Source: Puccinia triticina
Lineage: Eukaryota > Basidiomycota > Pucciniomycetes > Pucciniales > Pucciniaceae
Assembly: GCF_026914185.1 (NCBI RefSeq)
Contig: NC_070562.1
Span: 2,418,001-2,482,000, forward strand
Reading direction: 5' to 3'
DNA: 64,000 nucleotides
Shown here: piece after piece, positions 10,735-22,563 of the stretch
Position numbering within the stretch: the stretch's first letter is position 1
Layout of the letters: each line of letters starts with the position of its first letter
Notes under the pieces: generated by a model
Databases searched by the model: none
What the model was told of the DNA's origin: nothing
Seen by the model: only the letters and a program-made list of their open reading frames with translations
Position numbers and translations under genes: made by a program

Positions 10735-10929
10735 AGTGAAGGCATGATCATTTTTCTTCTCTGAACACCAGGCTCAAAGCACAAAATTTTGATGGAGACA
10801 TTGATGGAGTGACTTCATAGCTTCTTTTCTATGCTTATACTAGATTGCAAAAGTTTTGCCAGTAGTCTTTAATTTTTTGTAATATTCCTTTTTTAATTTC
10901 TTTAGAACCATGGAGGGAAAACAGGAGAT

Positions 10930-11190
10930 AATGGAGTGTGCTTTGGCACACTCCTATAATGGAGTGTGCTTTGGCACACTCCTATAATGGAGTGTGCTTT
11001 GGCTCACTTCTATAACCGAGTGTGCTTTGGCGCACTCCTATAACGGAGTGTGCTTTGGCGCACTCCTATAACGGAGTGTGCTTTGAAACACTCCTATAAC
11101 GGAGTGTGCTTTGACACACTCCTATAAGGGAGTGTGCACTTCTATAACGGAGTGTGCTTTAGCACACTAGTCCTATCACGTGCTTTGAAA
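10930..11190. repeat. Hairpin satellite array B
   Basis: About nine copies of the 28-bp unit with CTATAA(C/T) spacers and some substitutions in the hairpin arms. The last copies are truncated. Confidence 0.85.
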
Positions 11191-12029
11191 AAACTGTTGG
11201 ATACTATACAGGAAATTTCAGGAATCCTTGGCGATCAGCAGGCTACAATAATGATCAAGAAGCTGGATAGAGTTGAACCTTTCTCAGATGGGGCTCTTAT
11301 TAAAGTCAATGGGTTTCTCCATATTTTAGCATCCTCTACTTTGTGAGATATTGAAGAAGGATGGCTCAATTAACCTCCAGATCCAAGGTCAAACACTTTG
11401 GCAGCCAGTGGAACGTGTTACCCTCAAGATCCAAGGCCAAAGCCTTTGGCAGCCAGTGGAATGTGAAGCATTTTTTCCTTTATCATGGAAGTGCTGGCGG
11501 GCCTCACAGATTTATACATTGAAAAGAAGAAGAAAACAAAGACTTTGCTCAGAACTAAAGATTCTTACAAAAAACATATCCAGGGAGCAACCCCATCAAT
11601 GGCATGTTTGTCATAACTCTTGGTGTTGGGGCCAGTTGGAGTTTTTTTCTGTCCAAAAGATTGGAAATATTTTCCCCAATGGATCTTGTATATTTTGATG
11701 GAGTGAGGCGGACTTGTGGTCACTGACCAATCTAAAAACCTTGGACTGTTTACCAATCCACCTGCCTCAAAATTCACCAATGCACACTTACATCTCATCA
11801 AGACTCTGGCAAAAATGGGATTTGGGGAAGACCAGCCAATAAACTGAAGAAATATACTGGAGTTTTATAGAGACAACCTATCTATGAAAATGTTGGCGGA
11901 GGTCTTATGTGAAGATATTGCAAACTTCACCAACCCAGAAATATCCAACAATGCAAATTTGATATGGGCAAGTCCTTGCCCATGACAACACTCCTCCAAC
12001 TCAAAGAAACACTACAAATACTAGTGGGA
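11191..12029. other. No gene seen; short tandem duplication
   Basis: A 48-bp unit containing TTTGGCAGCCAGTGGAA is tandemly duplicated at about 11375-11463. Otherwise nothing is recognised. Confidence 0.5.
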
Positions 12030-15000
12030 GTGTGCCAAAGCACCCTTCGTAATGGCAGTGGGCCAAAGCACACTCCGTAATGGGAGTGTGCCAAAGCACA
12101 CTCCGTGATGGGAGTGTGCCAAAGCACACTCCGTGATGGGAGTGTGCCAAAGCACACTCCGTGATGGGAGTGTGCCAAAGCACACTCCGTGATGGGAGTG
12201 TGCCAAAGCACACTCCGTGATGGGAGTGTGCCAAAGCACACTCCTTGATGGGAGTGTGCCAAAGCACACTCCGTGATGGGAGTGTGCCAAAGCACACTCT
12301 GTGATGGGAGTGTGCCAAAGCACACTCCGTGATGGGAGTGTGCCAAAGCACACTCCGTGATGGGAGTGTGCCAAAGCACACTCCGTGATGGGAGTGTGCC
12401 AAAGCACACTCCGTGATGGGAGTGTGCCAAAGCACACTCCGTGATGGGAGTGTGCCAAAGCACACTCCGTGATGGGAGTGTGCCAAAGCACACTCCGTGA
12501 TGGGACTGTGCCAAAGCACACTCCGTGATGGGAGTGTGCCAAAGCACACTCCGTAATGGGAGTGTGCCAAAGCACACTCCGTAATGGGAGTGTGCCAAAG
12601 CACACTCCGTAATGGGAGTGTGCCAAAGCACACTCCGTAATGGGAGTGTGCCAAAGCACACTCCGTAATGGGAGTGTGCCAAAGCACACTCCGTAATGGG
12701 AGTGTGCCAAAGCACACTCCGTATTGGGAGTGTGCCAAAGCACACTCCGTAATGGGAGTGTGCCAAAGCGCAATCTGTAATGGGAGTGTGCCAAAGCACA
12801 CTCCGTAATGGGAGTGTGCCAAAGCACACTCCGTAATGGGAGTGTGCCAAAGCACACTCCGTAATGGGAGTGTGCCAAAGCACACTCCGTAATGGGAGTG
12901 TGCCAAAGCACACTCCGTAATGGGAGTGTGCCAAAGCACACTCCGTAATGGGAGTGTGCCAAAGCACACTCCGTAATGGGAGTGTGCCAAAGCGCAATCT
13001 GTAATGGGAGTGTGTCAAAGCACACTCCTACAACAAAGTGTGCTTTGGCACACTCCTATAACAAAGTGTGTTTGGCACCATCCTATAACAAAGTGTGCTT
13101 TGGCACCATCCTATAACAGGGTGTGCTTTGGCACACTCCCATTACAGATTGTGCTTTGGCACACTCCCATTGCAGAGTGTGCTTTGGCACACTCCCATTG
13201 CAGAGTGTGCTTTGGCACACTCCCATTGCAGAGTGTGCTTTGGCACACTCCCATTGCAGAGTGTGCTTTGGCACACTCCCATTGCAGAGTGTGCTTTGGC
13301 ACACTCCCATTGCAGAGTGTGCTTTGGCACACTCCTGTGACAGAGTGTGCTTTCTTGCACCCCTATGACGGGTGTGCTTTCGCACACTCCTATGAAAGAG
13401 TGTGCTTTTGCACACAACCATGAAGGAGTGTGCTTTGTCACACTCCCATAACAGAGTGTGCTTTGGCACACTCCCATTACAGAGTGTACTTTGGCACACT
13501 CCCATTACGGAGTGTGCTTTGCCACACTCTGATTACGGAGTGTGCTTTGCCACACTCCCATTACGGAGTGTGCTTTGCCACACTCCCATTACGGAGTGTG
13601 CTTTGCCACACTCCCATTACAGAGTGTGCTTTGCCAAACTCCCATTACGGAGTGTGCTTTGCCACACTCCCATTACGGAGTGTGCTTTTCCACACTCCCA
13701 TTACGCCATTATGGAGTGTGCTTTGGCACACTCCCATTACGGAGTGTGCTTTGGCACACTCCCATTACGGAGTGTGCTTTGGCACACTCCCATTACGGAG
13801 TGTGCTTTGGCACACTCCCATTACGGAGTGTGCTTTGGCACACTCCCATTACAGATTGCGCTTTGGCACACTCCCATTACGGAGTGTGCTTTGGCACACT
13901 CCCATTACGGAGTGTGCTTTGGCACGTTCCCATTACGGAGTGTGCTTTGGCACACTCCCATTACGGAGTGTGCTTTTCCACACTCCCATTACGCCATTAT
14001 GGAGTGTGCTTTGGCACACTCGCATTACGGAGGCTTTGGCACACTACCATAACAGAGTGTGCTTTGGCACACTCCAATGACGGAGTGCGCTTTGGCACAC
14101 TCCAATGACGGAGTGTGCTTTGGCACACTCCAATGACAGAGTGTGCTTTGGCACACTCCAATGACAGAGTGTGCTTTGGCACAATCCAATGTCAGAGTGT
14201 GCTTTGGCAAACTCCCATGACAGAGTGTGCTTTGGCACACCCCCATGACAGAGTACTTTGGCACACTCCTATGAACTGGGTGTGTTTTGGCATACTCCTA
14301 TGACGGGGTGTGCCTTGGCACACTCCTATGAAGGGGTGTGCTTTGGGACACTCCTATGAAGGGGTGTGCTTTGGCACACTCCTATGAAGGGGTGTGCTTT
14401 GGCACACTCCTATGAAGGGGTGTGCTTTGGCACACTCCTATGAGGGGCCGTCCTTTGGCACACTCCTATGACAGGGTGTGCTTTTGCACACTCCTATGAC
14501 GGAGTGTGCTTTGGCACACTCCTATGACGGAGTGTGCTTTGGCACACTCCTATGACGGAGTGTGCTTTGGCACACTCCTATGACGGAGTGTGCTTTGGCA
14601 CACTCCTATGACGGAGTGTGCTTTGGCACACTCCTATGACGGAGTGTGCTTTGGCACACTCCTATGACGGAGTGTGCTTTGGCACACTCCTATGACGGAG
14701 TGTGCTTTGGCACACTCCTATGACGGAGTGTGCTTTGGCACACTCCTATGACGGAGTGTGCTTTGGCACACTCCTATGACGGAGTGTGCTTTGGCACACT
14801 CCTATGACGGAGTGTGCTTTGGCACACTCCTATGACGGAGTGTGCTTTGGCACACTCCTATGACGGAGTGTGCTTTGGCACACTCCTATGACGGAGTGTG
14901 CTTTGGCACACTCCTATGACGGAGTGTGCTTTGGCACACTCCTATGACGGAGTGTGCTTTGGCACACTCCTATGACGGAGTGTGCTTTGGCACACTCCTA

Positions 15001-16212
15001 TGACGGAGTGTGCTTTGGCACACTCCTATGACGGAGTGTGCTTTGGCACACTCCTATGACGGAGTGTGCTTTGGCACACTCCTATGACGGAGTGTGCTTT
15101 GGCACACTCCTATGACGGAGTGTGCTTTGGCACACTCCTATGACGGAGTGTGCTTTGGCACACTCCTATGACGGAGTGTGCTTTGGCACACTCCTATGAC
15201 GGAGTGTGCTTTGGCACACTCCTATGACGGAGTGTGCTTTGGCACACTCCTATGACGGAGTGTGCTTTTGCACACTCCTATGACGGAGTGTGCTTTTGCA
15301 CACTCCTATGACGGAGTGTGCTTTGGCACACTCCTATGACGGAGTGTGCTTTGGCACACTCCTATGACGGAGTGTGCTTTGGCACACTCCTATGACGGAG
15401 TGTGCTTTGGCACACTCCTATGACGGAGTGTGCTTTGGCACACTCCTATGACGGAGTGTGCTTTGGCACACTCCTATGACGGAGTGTGCTTTGGCACACT
15501 CCTATGACGGAGTGTGCTTTGGCACACTCCTATGACGGAGTGTGCTTTGGCACACTCCTATGACGGAGTGTGCTTTGGCACACTCCTATGACGGAGTGTG
15601 CTTTGGCACACTCCTATGACGGAGTGTGCTTTGGCACACTCCTATGACGGAGTGTGCTTTGGCACACTCCTATGACGGAGTGTGCTTTGGCACACTCCTA
15701 TGACGGAGTGTGCTTTGGCACACTCCTATGACGGAGTGTGCTTTGGCACACTCCTATGACGGAGTGTGCTTTGGCACACTCCTATGACGGAGTGTGCTTT
15801 GGCACATTCCTATGACGGAGTGTGCTTTGGCACATTCCTATGACGGAGTGTGCTTTGGCACACTCCTATGACGGAGTGTGCTTTGGCACACTCCTATGAC
15901 GGAGTGTGCTTTGGCACACTCCTATGACGGAGTGTGCTTTGGCACACTCCTATGACGGAGTGTGCTTTGGCACACTCCTATGACGGAGTGTGCTTTGGCA
16001 CACTCCTATGACGGAGTGTGCTTTGGCACACTCCTATGACGGAGTGTGCTTTGGCACACTCCTATGACGGAGTGTGCTTTGGCACACTCCTATGACGGAG
16101 TGTGCTTTGGCACACTCCTATGACGGAGTGTGCTTTGGCACACTCCTATGACGGAGTATGCTCTGGAACACACCTATGATGGAGTGTGCTTTGGCACACT
16201 CCTATGACGGGG
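12030..16212. repeat. Hairpin satellite array C (about 4.2 kb)
   Basis: About 149 copies of a 28-bp unit. Each unit contains arms GGAGTGTGC and GCACACTCC around a TTTG loop, followed by a 6-bp spacer. Spacer type defines blocks: TATGAC is almost uniform from about 14480 to 16140, while CATTAC, CATTGC and CAATGAC dominate earlier blocks. From 12030 to about 13020 the array runs in the opposite orientation (loop CAAA). Several long open frames cross the array only because the repeat lacks stops; they are not genes. Confidence 0.95.
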
Positions 16213-16275
16213 TGTGTAATTTGTGAAGCCGTTTATTCTAAATACTTCCCCTCAATTCAACAAATTCAGGAGGCC
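16213..16275. repeat. Conserved right flank of satellite array C
   Basis: About 62 bp starting GTGTGTAATTTGTGAAGCC and ending GGAGGCCAT is shared with the end of array E (54695-54757), so the arrays carry a fixed boundary sequence. Confidence 0.75.
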
Positions 16276-16467
16276 ATCACACTTTAGTAATGTCTTTTGA
16301 TTCACTTTAGTAATGTATTTTGACCTCAGCCGGGCAGAACTACCACAGCTCAGTTTTTCCTACTGCACACAAAGCTGGAATACACCTGTTTTTAAAACCT
16401 TTGGCTCAAATGGACGCCACCCTGAGGAAGAAGGCTCTGAAGCCACCGGTTATGTCATGTCAGTTGT

Positions 16468-16761
16468 TGTGAGAGTCAGCTCTGGGACTCTTCACTGGGC
16501 GCTTATCTGGGTTGGTATGTTGGCTCAAGGCCAGGGGAAACTTTCTAGGAACCACTTATAATTGCAGAGCTAGCCCAGGAGAGAGGTTAGCTTCTCTCTG
16601 CTCTAAATACAACTGAAGATGAGAAGGAAATTGCCCACCTAGCCCAGGAGAGAGGTTAGCTTCTCTCTGCTGAACTAGGAGGGCGCGGGGATTCCGAGTC
16701 TAAGAGTCTGACGAGTGGATTATGTAATCCCTGCTTGTGATGCCTCAAGGGGGGTATCACA
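16468..16761 (-). repeat. G1 3' LTR
   Basis: It matches 29232-29530 with several substitutions and small indels. It contains two copies of a short hairpin-forming repeat around CTCTCTCCTGGGCTAG that flank the TATTTAGA segment. Confidence 0.85.
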
Positions 16762-19217
16762 GTCTCCCCCCCTATAAGACAGAGGCAACGATTGATGAGT
16801 ATCAATAGTGTCCACAGTAGACTCCGGAGTGTGCATGGAGGCTGGTTGGAATCGTTTGATTTTGGAGATGTGGAAAACCAGGTGGCGTTTGTCGCCATTC
16901 GGAAGAGCCAAAGTGAGGTTCTGACCGTTGTTGAAAATTTTGGTGAAAGTGCATGGACCCTTGAATTGGTCCTTCAACTTGTTGACGCCTCCTTGGTGTT
17001 TCTCACGCCAGTCAGCGGAATTCAGAAGAACCCGTGTGCTGATGGACAGAGGCGGGGGGTCCGTACGATGCTTGTTATGTTGAACTGCCTGTCCAATACG
17101 ACTAGAACAAAGGTTGTCCCGTGCTTCCGCCCAGACATCTTCATGCAGTTTTAACCATTTGTTGAGGGCCGGGAGATTGGGGGGAGTATCTGTAAGCGGG
17201 GCAGGACGGGTGGGGAAGAGGGATGGCCTACGGCCGTACAAGAGCTGAAAAGGGCTGAACCCCGTGGCAACGTTGGTAGCCCAGTTTAACGCGTATTCGA
17301 CGGCAGGGAGAGTTTTGAGCCATTTCCCCGGGCGTCTTGAGATGAAGGAGCGTAAGACTTGCCCAATGGTCTTGTTTGACCTTTTGCTGCGTCCGTCTGC
17401 TTGAGGATGAAAAGAGGTCGTCATGTGGAAGCCAATATTGAGTCTTGACATGAGAGCCTTCCAAAAACGAGAGGTCCAGGCTTTATCTCGGTCGCTGATT
17501 ATCGACAAGGGCGGCCCAAACCTAACAATCCAACCATTGAAGAATTGGCTGGCGGTTTTCTCGGCAGTGTCTGTTTGGAGGACCGGGATAATCTGTACAA
17601 AGCCTGACAATCGGCATGTACAGGTTAGAATCATGTTGTAGTGGGTTGCTTTCTTGAGAGGACCGACGAAGTCAATGGCAATGTCTGTCAAAGGCTGTTG
17701 AGGGAAGGACGACGTCAAAATCTTGCCCGCTGGGGCCGTGGTGGGTGCTTTAGTGCGCTGGCATGTTTCACATCTTTCAAGGAGTTGTTGAATATCCGTT
17801 GACATCCGCGGCCAGAAAAAATCTCGGCGAAGTTCATGCGTAGTCTTGAGAAATCCCAGATGACCCAAACGGTGGTGAGCCTCGTTGATCAGCTTTCTTC
17901 GGAGTTCAAAATTGGCGGGGATGACAAGGCGGCCATCAATAAATAGCAGTCCATCTTCTTCCACGCAGTCTGTGCAAAGAGGCAGGGCATCGCATAAGGC
18001 AATGCAGAACTGGTCATGGGCATAACCGGTCAAGATGGATTGTTTCAAGGTGGGGGAAATAGACAAACCAAGCTCCATCAGTGCAGCTACACAGGCGATT
18101 TCCTGTTCCAAGGGCTCCTCATCAGGGAGGTCCTTCCTTGAAAGGGCATCTGCGACAGAGTTGTCTTTGCCTTGGATATAGTTAAAATTCAGATCAAAGT
18201 CCGCAAGAAGCTCTGACCATCGCGCCTGCCGCTTACTAAGAGTTTGTTGGCGAGGAAGATGTACAAGGGAGTGGTGGTCTGACATGACATTGATCTTCAT
18301 GCCAAGTAACAACATCCACCATTTCTGTAATGCATGAACGACCGCGAGAAGTTCTTGTTTGTGTACCGGGTAGTTACGTTCTGCTGGCGTCATCTGGTGG
18401 GATTTGTATGCAATGGGGGACAATTGTTTCCAATCCTTTCCCTGGAACAGTGCCACTCCAAGTCCCGACCCGCTAGCATCCGTGAAAAGCCAGAGAGGAT
18501 CGTCCGACTCATAGTCGACGTTCTTGAGGCACAGGAGGGTCGTCATGATCCGTTTAATATTTTGGAACACTGCTTCCTCTCAAGGTCCCCACTTAAATCC
18601 CTTAGCGTCTAGTTTCAAACTCGTGAGAGGTGTGAGTGTACCTATGTATTGTTGCAGCCCCCAGATGAATTTTTTCATCCACTGCACTGTACCGAGGAAG
18701 CGCTTGACCCCCTTCGCTGATTGTGGAGAAGGCCAAGTCTTGATATCCGCAACTTTTTCATTGTCAGCTTTGATACCGTCTTCTGAAATCCAATGGCCTA
18801 AGAACTTAACCCAGGTGCGGAATAACTTGGTCTTTTTAGGGCTGCAATACAAATTGGCATGATATCCGCAACTTTTTCATCATCAGCTTCGATACTGTCT
18901 TCTGAAATCCAATGGCCTAAGAACTTAACCCAAGTGCGGAATAACTTGGTCTTTTTAGGGCTGCAATACAAATTGGCAGCTTGGAGCTTGTGGAGAGCCT
19001 TGCGGACGTGTTGTTTGTGTTCCGCGAATGAGTTAGAGAAGATGACAATGTCATCAAGATAGACAACACAGATTTCATTGATGAGGTCGCCAAGTGCTTC
19101 TTTGAGCCGAGCTTGGTGGGTTGCTGGTGCATTAGTCAGGCCCATTGGCATGAAAACCCACTCCATGAGTCCCCATGGGGTTTTAACCGCTGTCAGTGGT
19201 ATGTCCTCCTTGCGCAT
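16720..19217 (-). pseudogene. G1 RT core, RNase H and integrase
   Basis: RT resumes with MRKEDIPLTAVKTPWG and the catalytic YLDD (VVYLDDIVIFSN). A 119-bp tandem duplication (18742-18979) then breaks the frame. RNase H (LFTDASGSGLGVAL, PVHKQELLAVVHAL) and an integrase with HHLGH-type zinc finger (HHRLGHLGF...CETCQRTK) follow in one frame from 18570. The integrase core has DIAIDFVGPL and IISDRDKAW, but the expected Glu of the third catalytic position is Lys (DGRSKRSNKT). The frame continues through the polypurine tract into the 3' LTR, ending at 16720. Confidence 0.88.
18742..18979. repeat. 119-bp tandem duplication inside G1 RT
   Basis: Two adjacent copies start GATATCCGCAAC at 18742 and 18861. 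They differ by a few C/T changes. The length is not a multiple of three, so the duplication shifts the pol frame. Confidence 0.85.
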
Positions 19218-19221
19218 ACAC

Positions 19222-20063
19222 TGTGGTGACCATACTCGTGGCGCCGCCGGCGCGCAGGATATACGGCGGGACTTCAAGCTCAGCAAGACTTCAAGACCCC
19301 ACGCGCAGCGGCAAGATCAATGAGTCCTCAAGGCGTTTCAGGATCAAGAACCTCACATGTTTTTCTTTTTTTTTTCCCTCTGCTGGTTTGTTTTGGCTGT
19401 TGTGTCCTCTTTTCTTTCCTGTTTTCTTTTCCTATTTTTTTCTTCTGATTTTTTTTCTGTGTTTCTATATGCGCGCGTTGGAGAGGCTTGGTTATGTGGA
19501 GGGTTGGTTGTGTTCCTGTTTGTCTTAGTTTGTTTTGTTTTGTTGGTTTGTTTCCTTCTTTTCCTCTTTCTTCTTGCTTTGTTGCGCGCGTGTGCGCGCG
19601 GTGTATGATGACCTGTCCGTAGCATGTCACCAACTCCAAGGTTTGGGTTCAGTTCGAACTCAGGCTTTGGAGCGGCATGGGATTTTGTCTGAACCAAAAA
19701 TTTCGTTTGTCAGATCATCTCATCAACTCAAATCAAAAGTTTATTGATCTTTGTTCGCCAATATACTCGCGGGAGCTTCTGAGTTTCTCCTCTCAGCCCC
19801 TGCGCCGATCCTCTTCCAGATTCCTGTCCTTTAAGATCACTGTCCCCGGTCCAGTTCGCCGGCCTTTTTCCCCAGATTCTCAGCAAACAAACCACCGTTG
19901 ACGGGAATCTACCCCCCGTTGTCTCAAACCAAAATCCCCCCCCCCTCAAATTTCCGCTATCACTCGAATCCTAGAATCTCCCCGGACCACCACGAAGGCA
20001 GCGCACACCGCAACATTCCCTTCCAGTAACTGCCAACGGCCCAGCACCGGTCGGAGTTCCACA
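19222..20063 (+). repeat. G2 5' LTR
   Basis: 842-bp repeat. Its middle is strongly T-rich on the + strand (about 19358-19590) and is followed by a GCGCGCGTGTGCGCGCGG palindromic stretch at about 19583. Confidence 0.92.
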
Positions 20064-20065
20064 TT

Positions 20066-20115
20066 TGGTTCCCCGAGCCGGGATCAAACCAGCGACCTCA
20101 AGATTTACAGTCTTG
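20066..20115 (+). promoter_or_regulatory. G2 primer-binding region matching a tRNA-Tyr 3' half
   Basis: Starts TGGTTCCCCGAGCC two bases after the LTR. Its reverse complement folds as the 3' half of a tRNA: anticodon stem CAAGA/TCTTG with loop CTGTAAA (anticodon GTA, Tyr), a T-arm with loop TTTGATC, acceptor strand TCGGGGA and CCA end. The 50-nt match is far longer than a usual 8-18 nt primer site. Confidence 0.75.
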
Positions 20116-20243
20116 TCAAACGGATTTCGAGACGGTCGGCGGTTTTGAGGCGCCCTCTCTTTTTTGTAATCTTTTCAATTGTTCCCTGTTTTCCCGGATC
20201 TTTCTTTCTTTTCTTTGTGGACGGCGTTTGGCGTCTTTGTTTC

Positions 20244-20345
20244 GCGGAGGCCAGGAGAGATAGAAGTAAGTTCTCTCCATTAGTGCACCTCCGAGGATTT
20301 TTGCTACACGTTTCGAAAGCATTACATTTGCCACGCAAGTGAGCT
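20244..20345 (+). repeat. G2 repeated module M1 (gag leader)
   Basis: Core CGGAGG, then GTAAGT (20266), then CACCTCCG, a CATTACA segment and a final GTGAGC. It is untranslated, upstream of gag. Confidence 0.65.
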
Positions 20346-20399
20346 GTACCGGATCTCCCCTTTCCTTCTTCAGCATTTTGGACTCCTCCCTCTCGCGCA

Positions 20400-22049
20400 A
20401 TGGCCGACGCATCCGCAGCGACATCCAGCGTTCGGATGGTGAAGATCAAGCCTCAGGACAAGACATTGGGGTTCGACAGAACCAACGTCGAGCGGTTTTT
20501 GATGGAGTATCAGTTGGCTGCCAAGTTGGACGGCGCATCCGAAGCCGATATGGCTCAGCAAATTCGGTTCTTTGCTCGCAACGACGCAGTCAAGGACGTT
20601 CTCGAGACGCTGGACGGTTTTGAACCACCAGTTTGGGCAACCCTGAAAGCTGCTATGATTGCGTATTGGGGAAAAGTGGATACCGCAAGATTTACGACGC
20701 GGGACTTGGAATCTTTGGTCCAAGAATGGATGGATAAAGGTGGCGTTGCGACGGTGGGCCAGTATCAGGCTTTTCGGCGCGTGTGGGACCCGATCCAGTC
20801 ATATCTTCTCCGCAAAGCCCACATCGACTCCGTTGAGGAATTGCGGACTTGGTACTACAAGTCATTCTCGGCGGGTGTCCAGGAGCGTATCAGAGATCAG
20901 CTCATCAGGTCAAAAGAGATGATTACCACTTTGGACAATCGGTTTAAACTGCCTGCTTTCGAGGTCCTCAAAGTCGCCGTTGACGAGGTGATGAGGACTC
21001 AAACAGCCCTCACCTTTGAAGATTCTAGATCAGCCGCTCCAGTTGTCGACTCTACCTTCAAGAACTCGAACGAGATCATGCAGAAGATGGAAGCGGACAG
21101 GAAACCCAAGCCAGTGGACTCAGCGTCAAAGGCTCCAGCCACCGTGGACGATCTCTCGCGCATGCTTCAGTCGTTTGAACAAAGGATCAAGAAAGAACTG
21201 GCGGCTCCTCAATCATCTTCCGTTGCGCCCGGGCCTCGCGGACCTTTAGTGTGTTATTACTGTCATAGGGAGGGCCACGGTACTGCCCGCTGTTTCGAGC
21301 TCAAGAAAGATAAGGAGGAGAAGCTGGTCGAGCAAAAGGGAACCAACTTTTTCCTCCCAAATGGCGCTCTTATTCCTTTTGATGCGTCACGACCGATTCA
21401 GCACGTGGTTGCTTCTTTCCAGCCTCAGTCAAACGCAACGGCCGCAGAGTACAAGACTAGTTGCGGGTCGTTGGATCCTTGGTACCCCCCGGCGGTATCT
21501 TCTCAGTCATTTACGGGAGCGTATCTGTCTGACCCGGCGCGCAAGAAGCACAAGGTGCCCAAACCATACAAGGCGCCAGCAGTTCCGGCTTCAGCAGCCA
21601 GACGTCCAGTTAAGAAGGCGCCATCCCCAGGCTCTGGATCTGAGGCGGAGGATATGGACGCCAAGGCGGAGTTGTTTGAGAGATCCCCTGCAGCCCCTGC
21701 GGCTGGCCCTACCCCTTCAGAGTCAGTTCCATTGACGCCGGCTAGTAAAGTGGGTCCGCCACAGCCTAGGGTCCGTTTCGAACAAGGAATCGCTAAAGAC
21801 CACCCGAAGGCCGTGGACGGGCTGCTCCAGAGGATTTCTGACCTGCCAGTACCCGGTGTCACTGTCGCGGAGCTTTGCGCTGTCGCTCCCGCCATTGCAG
21901 ACGGAATGAAGAGATGGGTGTCAAAGCGGCGCGTGGAAGTCAACGAGGAGGAGGTTCGAGTCTCCTCGGGTACTCTTGTAGAGGAATCATCTGAACAGGC
22001 GGACAACAATCGCCTCTACTCCTGCCCGCTGGGTATCTACCCTGTCTGA
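20400..22049 (+). CDS. G2 Gag (capsid-nucleocapsid)
   Basis: A 549-residue structural protein of the retrotransposon particle. The capsid-like part spans roughly residues 1-200, with helical regions rich in Trp and Arg. A CCHC zinc knuckle CYYCHREGHGTARC (Cx2Cx4Hx4C) lies near residue 285, followed by a Pro/Ala-rich basic linker. The frame closes at 22047-22049. The protease begins in the -1 frame with no spacer (GYLPCLIGEEEGNAAPLVDSG), and the sequence just upstream of the stop also reads sensibly in that frame. This fits either a programmed -1 shift or a recent one-base change. Start chosen at the first ATG after the 5' leader. Confidence 0.88.
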   Translation: MADASAATSSVRMVKIKPQDKTLGFDRTNVERFLMEYQLAAKLDGASEADMAQQIRFFARNDAVKDVLETLDGFEPPVWATLKAAMIAYWGKVDTARFTTRDLESLVQEWMDKGGVATVGQYQAFRRVWDPIQSYLLRKAHIDSVEELRTWYYKSFSAGVQERIRDQLIRSKEMITTLDNRFKLPAFEVLKVAVDEVMRTQTALTFEDSRSAAPVVDSTFKNSNEIMQKMEADRKPKPVDSASKAPATVDDLSRMLQSFEQRIKKELAAPQSSSVAPGPRGPLVCYYCHREGHGTARCFELKKDKEEKLVEQKGTNFFLPNGALIPFDASRPIQHVVASFQPQSNATAAEYKTSCGSLDPWYPPAVSSQSFTGAYLSDPARKKHKVPKPYKAPAVPASAARRPVKKAPSPGSGSEAEDMDAKAELFERSPAAPAAGPTPSESVPLTPASKVGPPQPRVRFEQGIAKDHPKAVDGLLQRISDLPVPGVTVAELCAVAPAIADGMKRWVSKRRVEVNEEEVRVSSGTLVEESSEQADNNRLYSCPLGIYPV

Positions 22050-22271
22050 TCGGCGAGGAGGAAGGCAACGCAGCTCCTCTTGTGGATTCTGGATCGCAGC
22101 TCAATCTAATCTCAGATGCCAAAGCGACAAAGATGAATCTCAGCCCACGGGTAAATTTCAGTTCTGCTGTCTACGGGATCGGTAATCAAGCATGCGAGCT
22201 CGTTGGTGTCGCAGAGGATGTCCCCGTTAGAGTCGGCAAAACCATAGTGGGATCGTGCCACTTCTGGATTA

Positions 22272-22352
22272 TTGAACTTGTGAAAAGTATGGTCCGAGTG
22301 AAGTGGGTATTGAACCCACAACCTCGTGTACTGTGAGAGTCGAACTCACATA

Positions 22353-22394
<42 letters not shown>

Positions 22395-22521
22395 ACATTG
22401 CATAGAAATGAGATTGAGGTGATGACACACATAATATGCGAGAGGTTGCAAACTAAGTGCATTTAACATTGGCATTGTGGTACGCTGCAACTGAGCAGAC
22501 AATCTCATTTCTATGCAATGT

Positions 22522-22563
<42 letters not shown>

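Noticed and set aside
11927..14303. Long open frames (up to 363 codons) across satellite array C
   Set aside because: The 28-bp repeat has no stop in several frames, so it yields a 28-residue repeat peptide in three frames and both strands. No start context or domain is present.
12030..16212. CRISPR array
   Set aside because: The units are contiguous and the 6-bp spacers are not unique. The context is eukaryotic.
19328..19697. Hydrophobic or Lys-rich open frames in the G2 LTRs (also 27362-27769)
   Set aside because: They come from the T-rich LTR segment and are identical in both LTRs. They are not genes.
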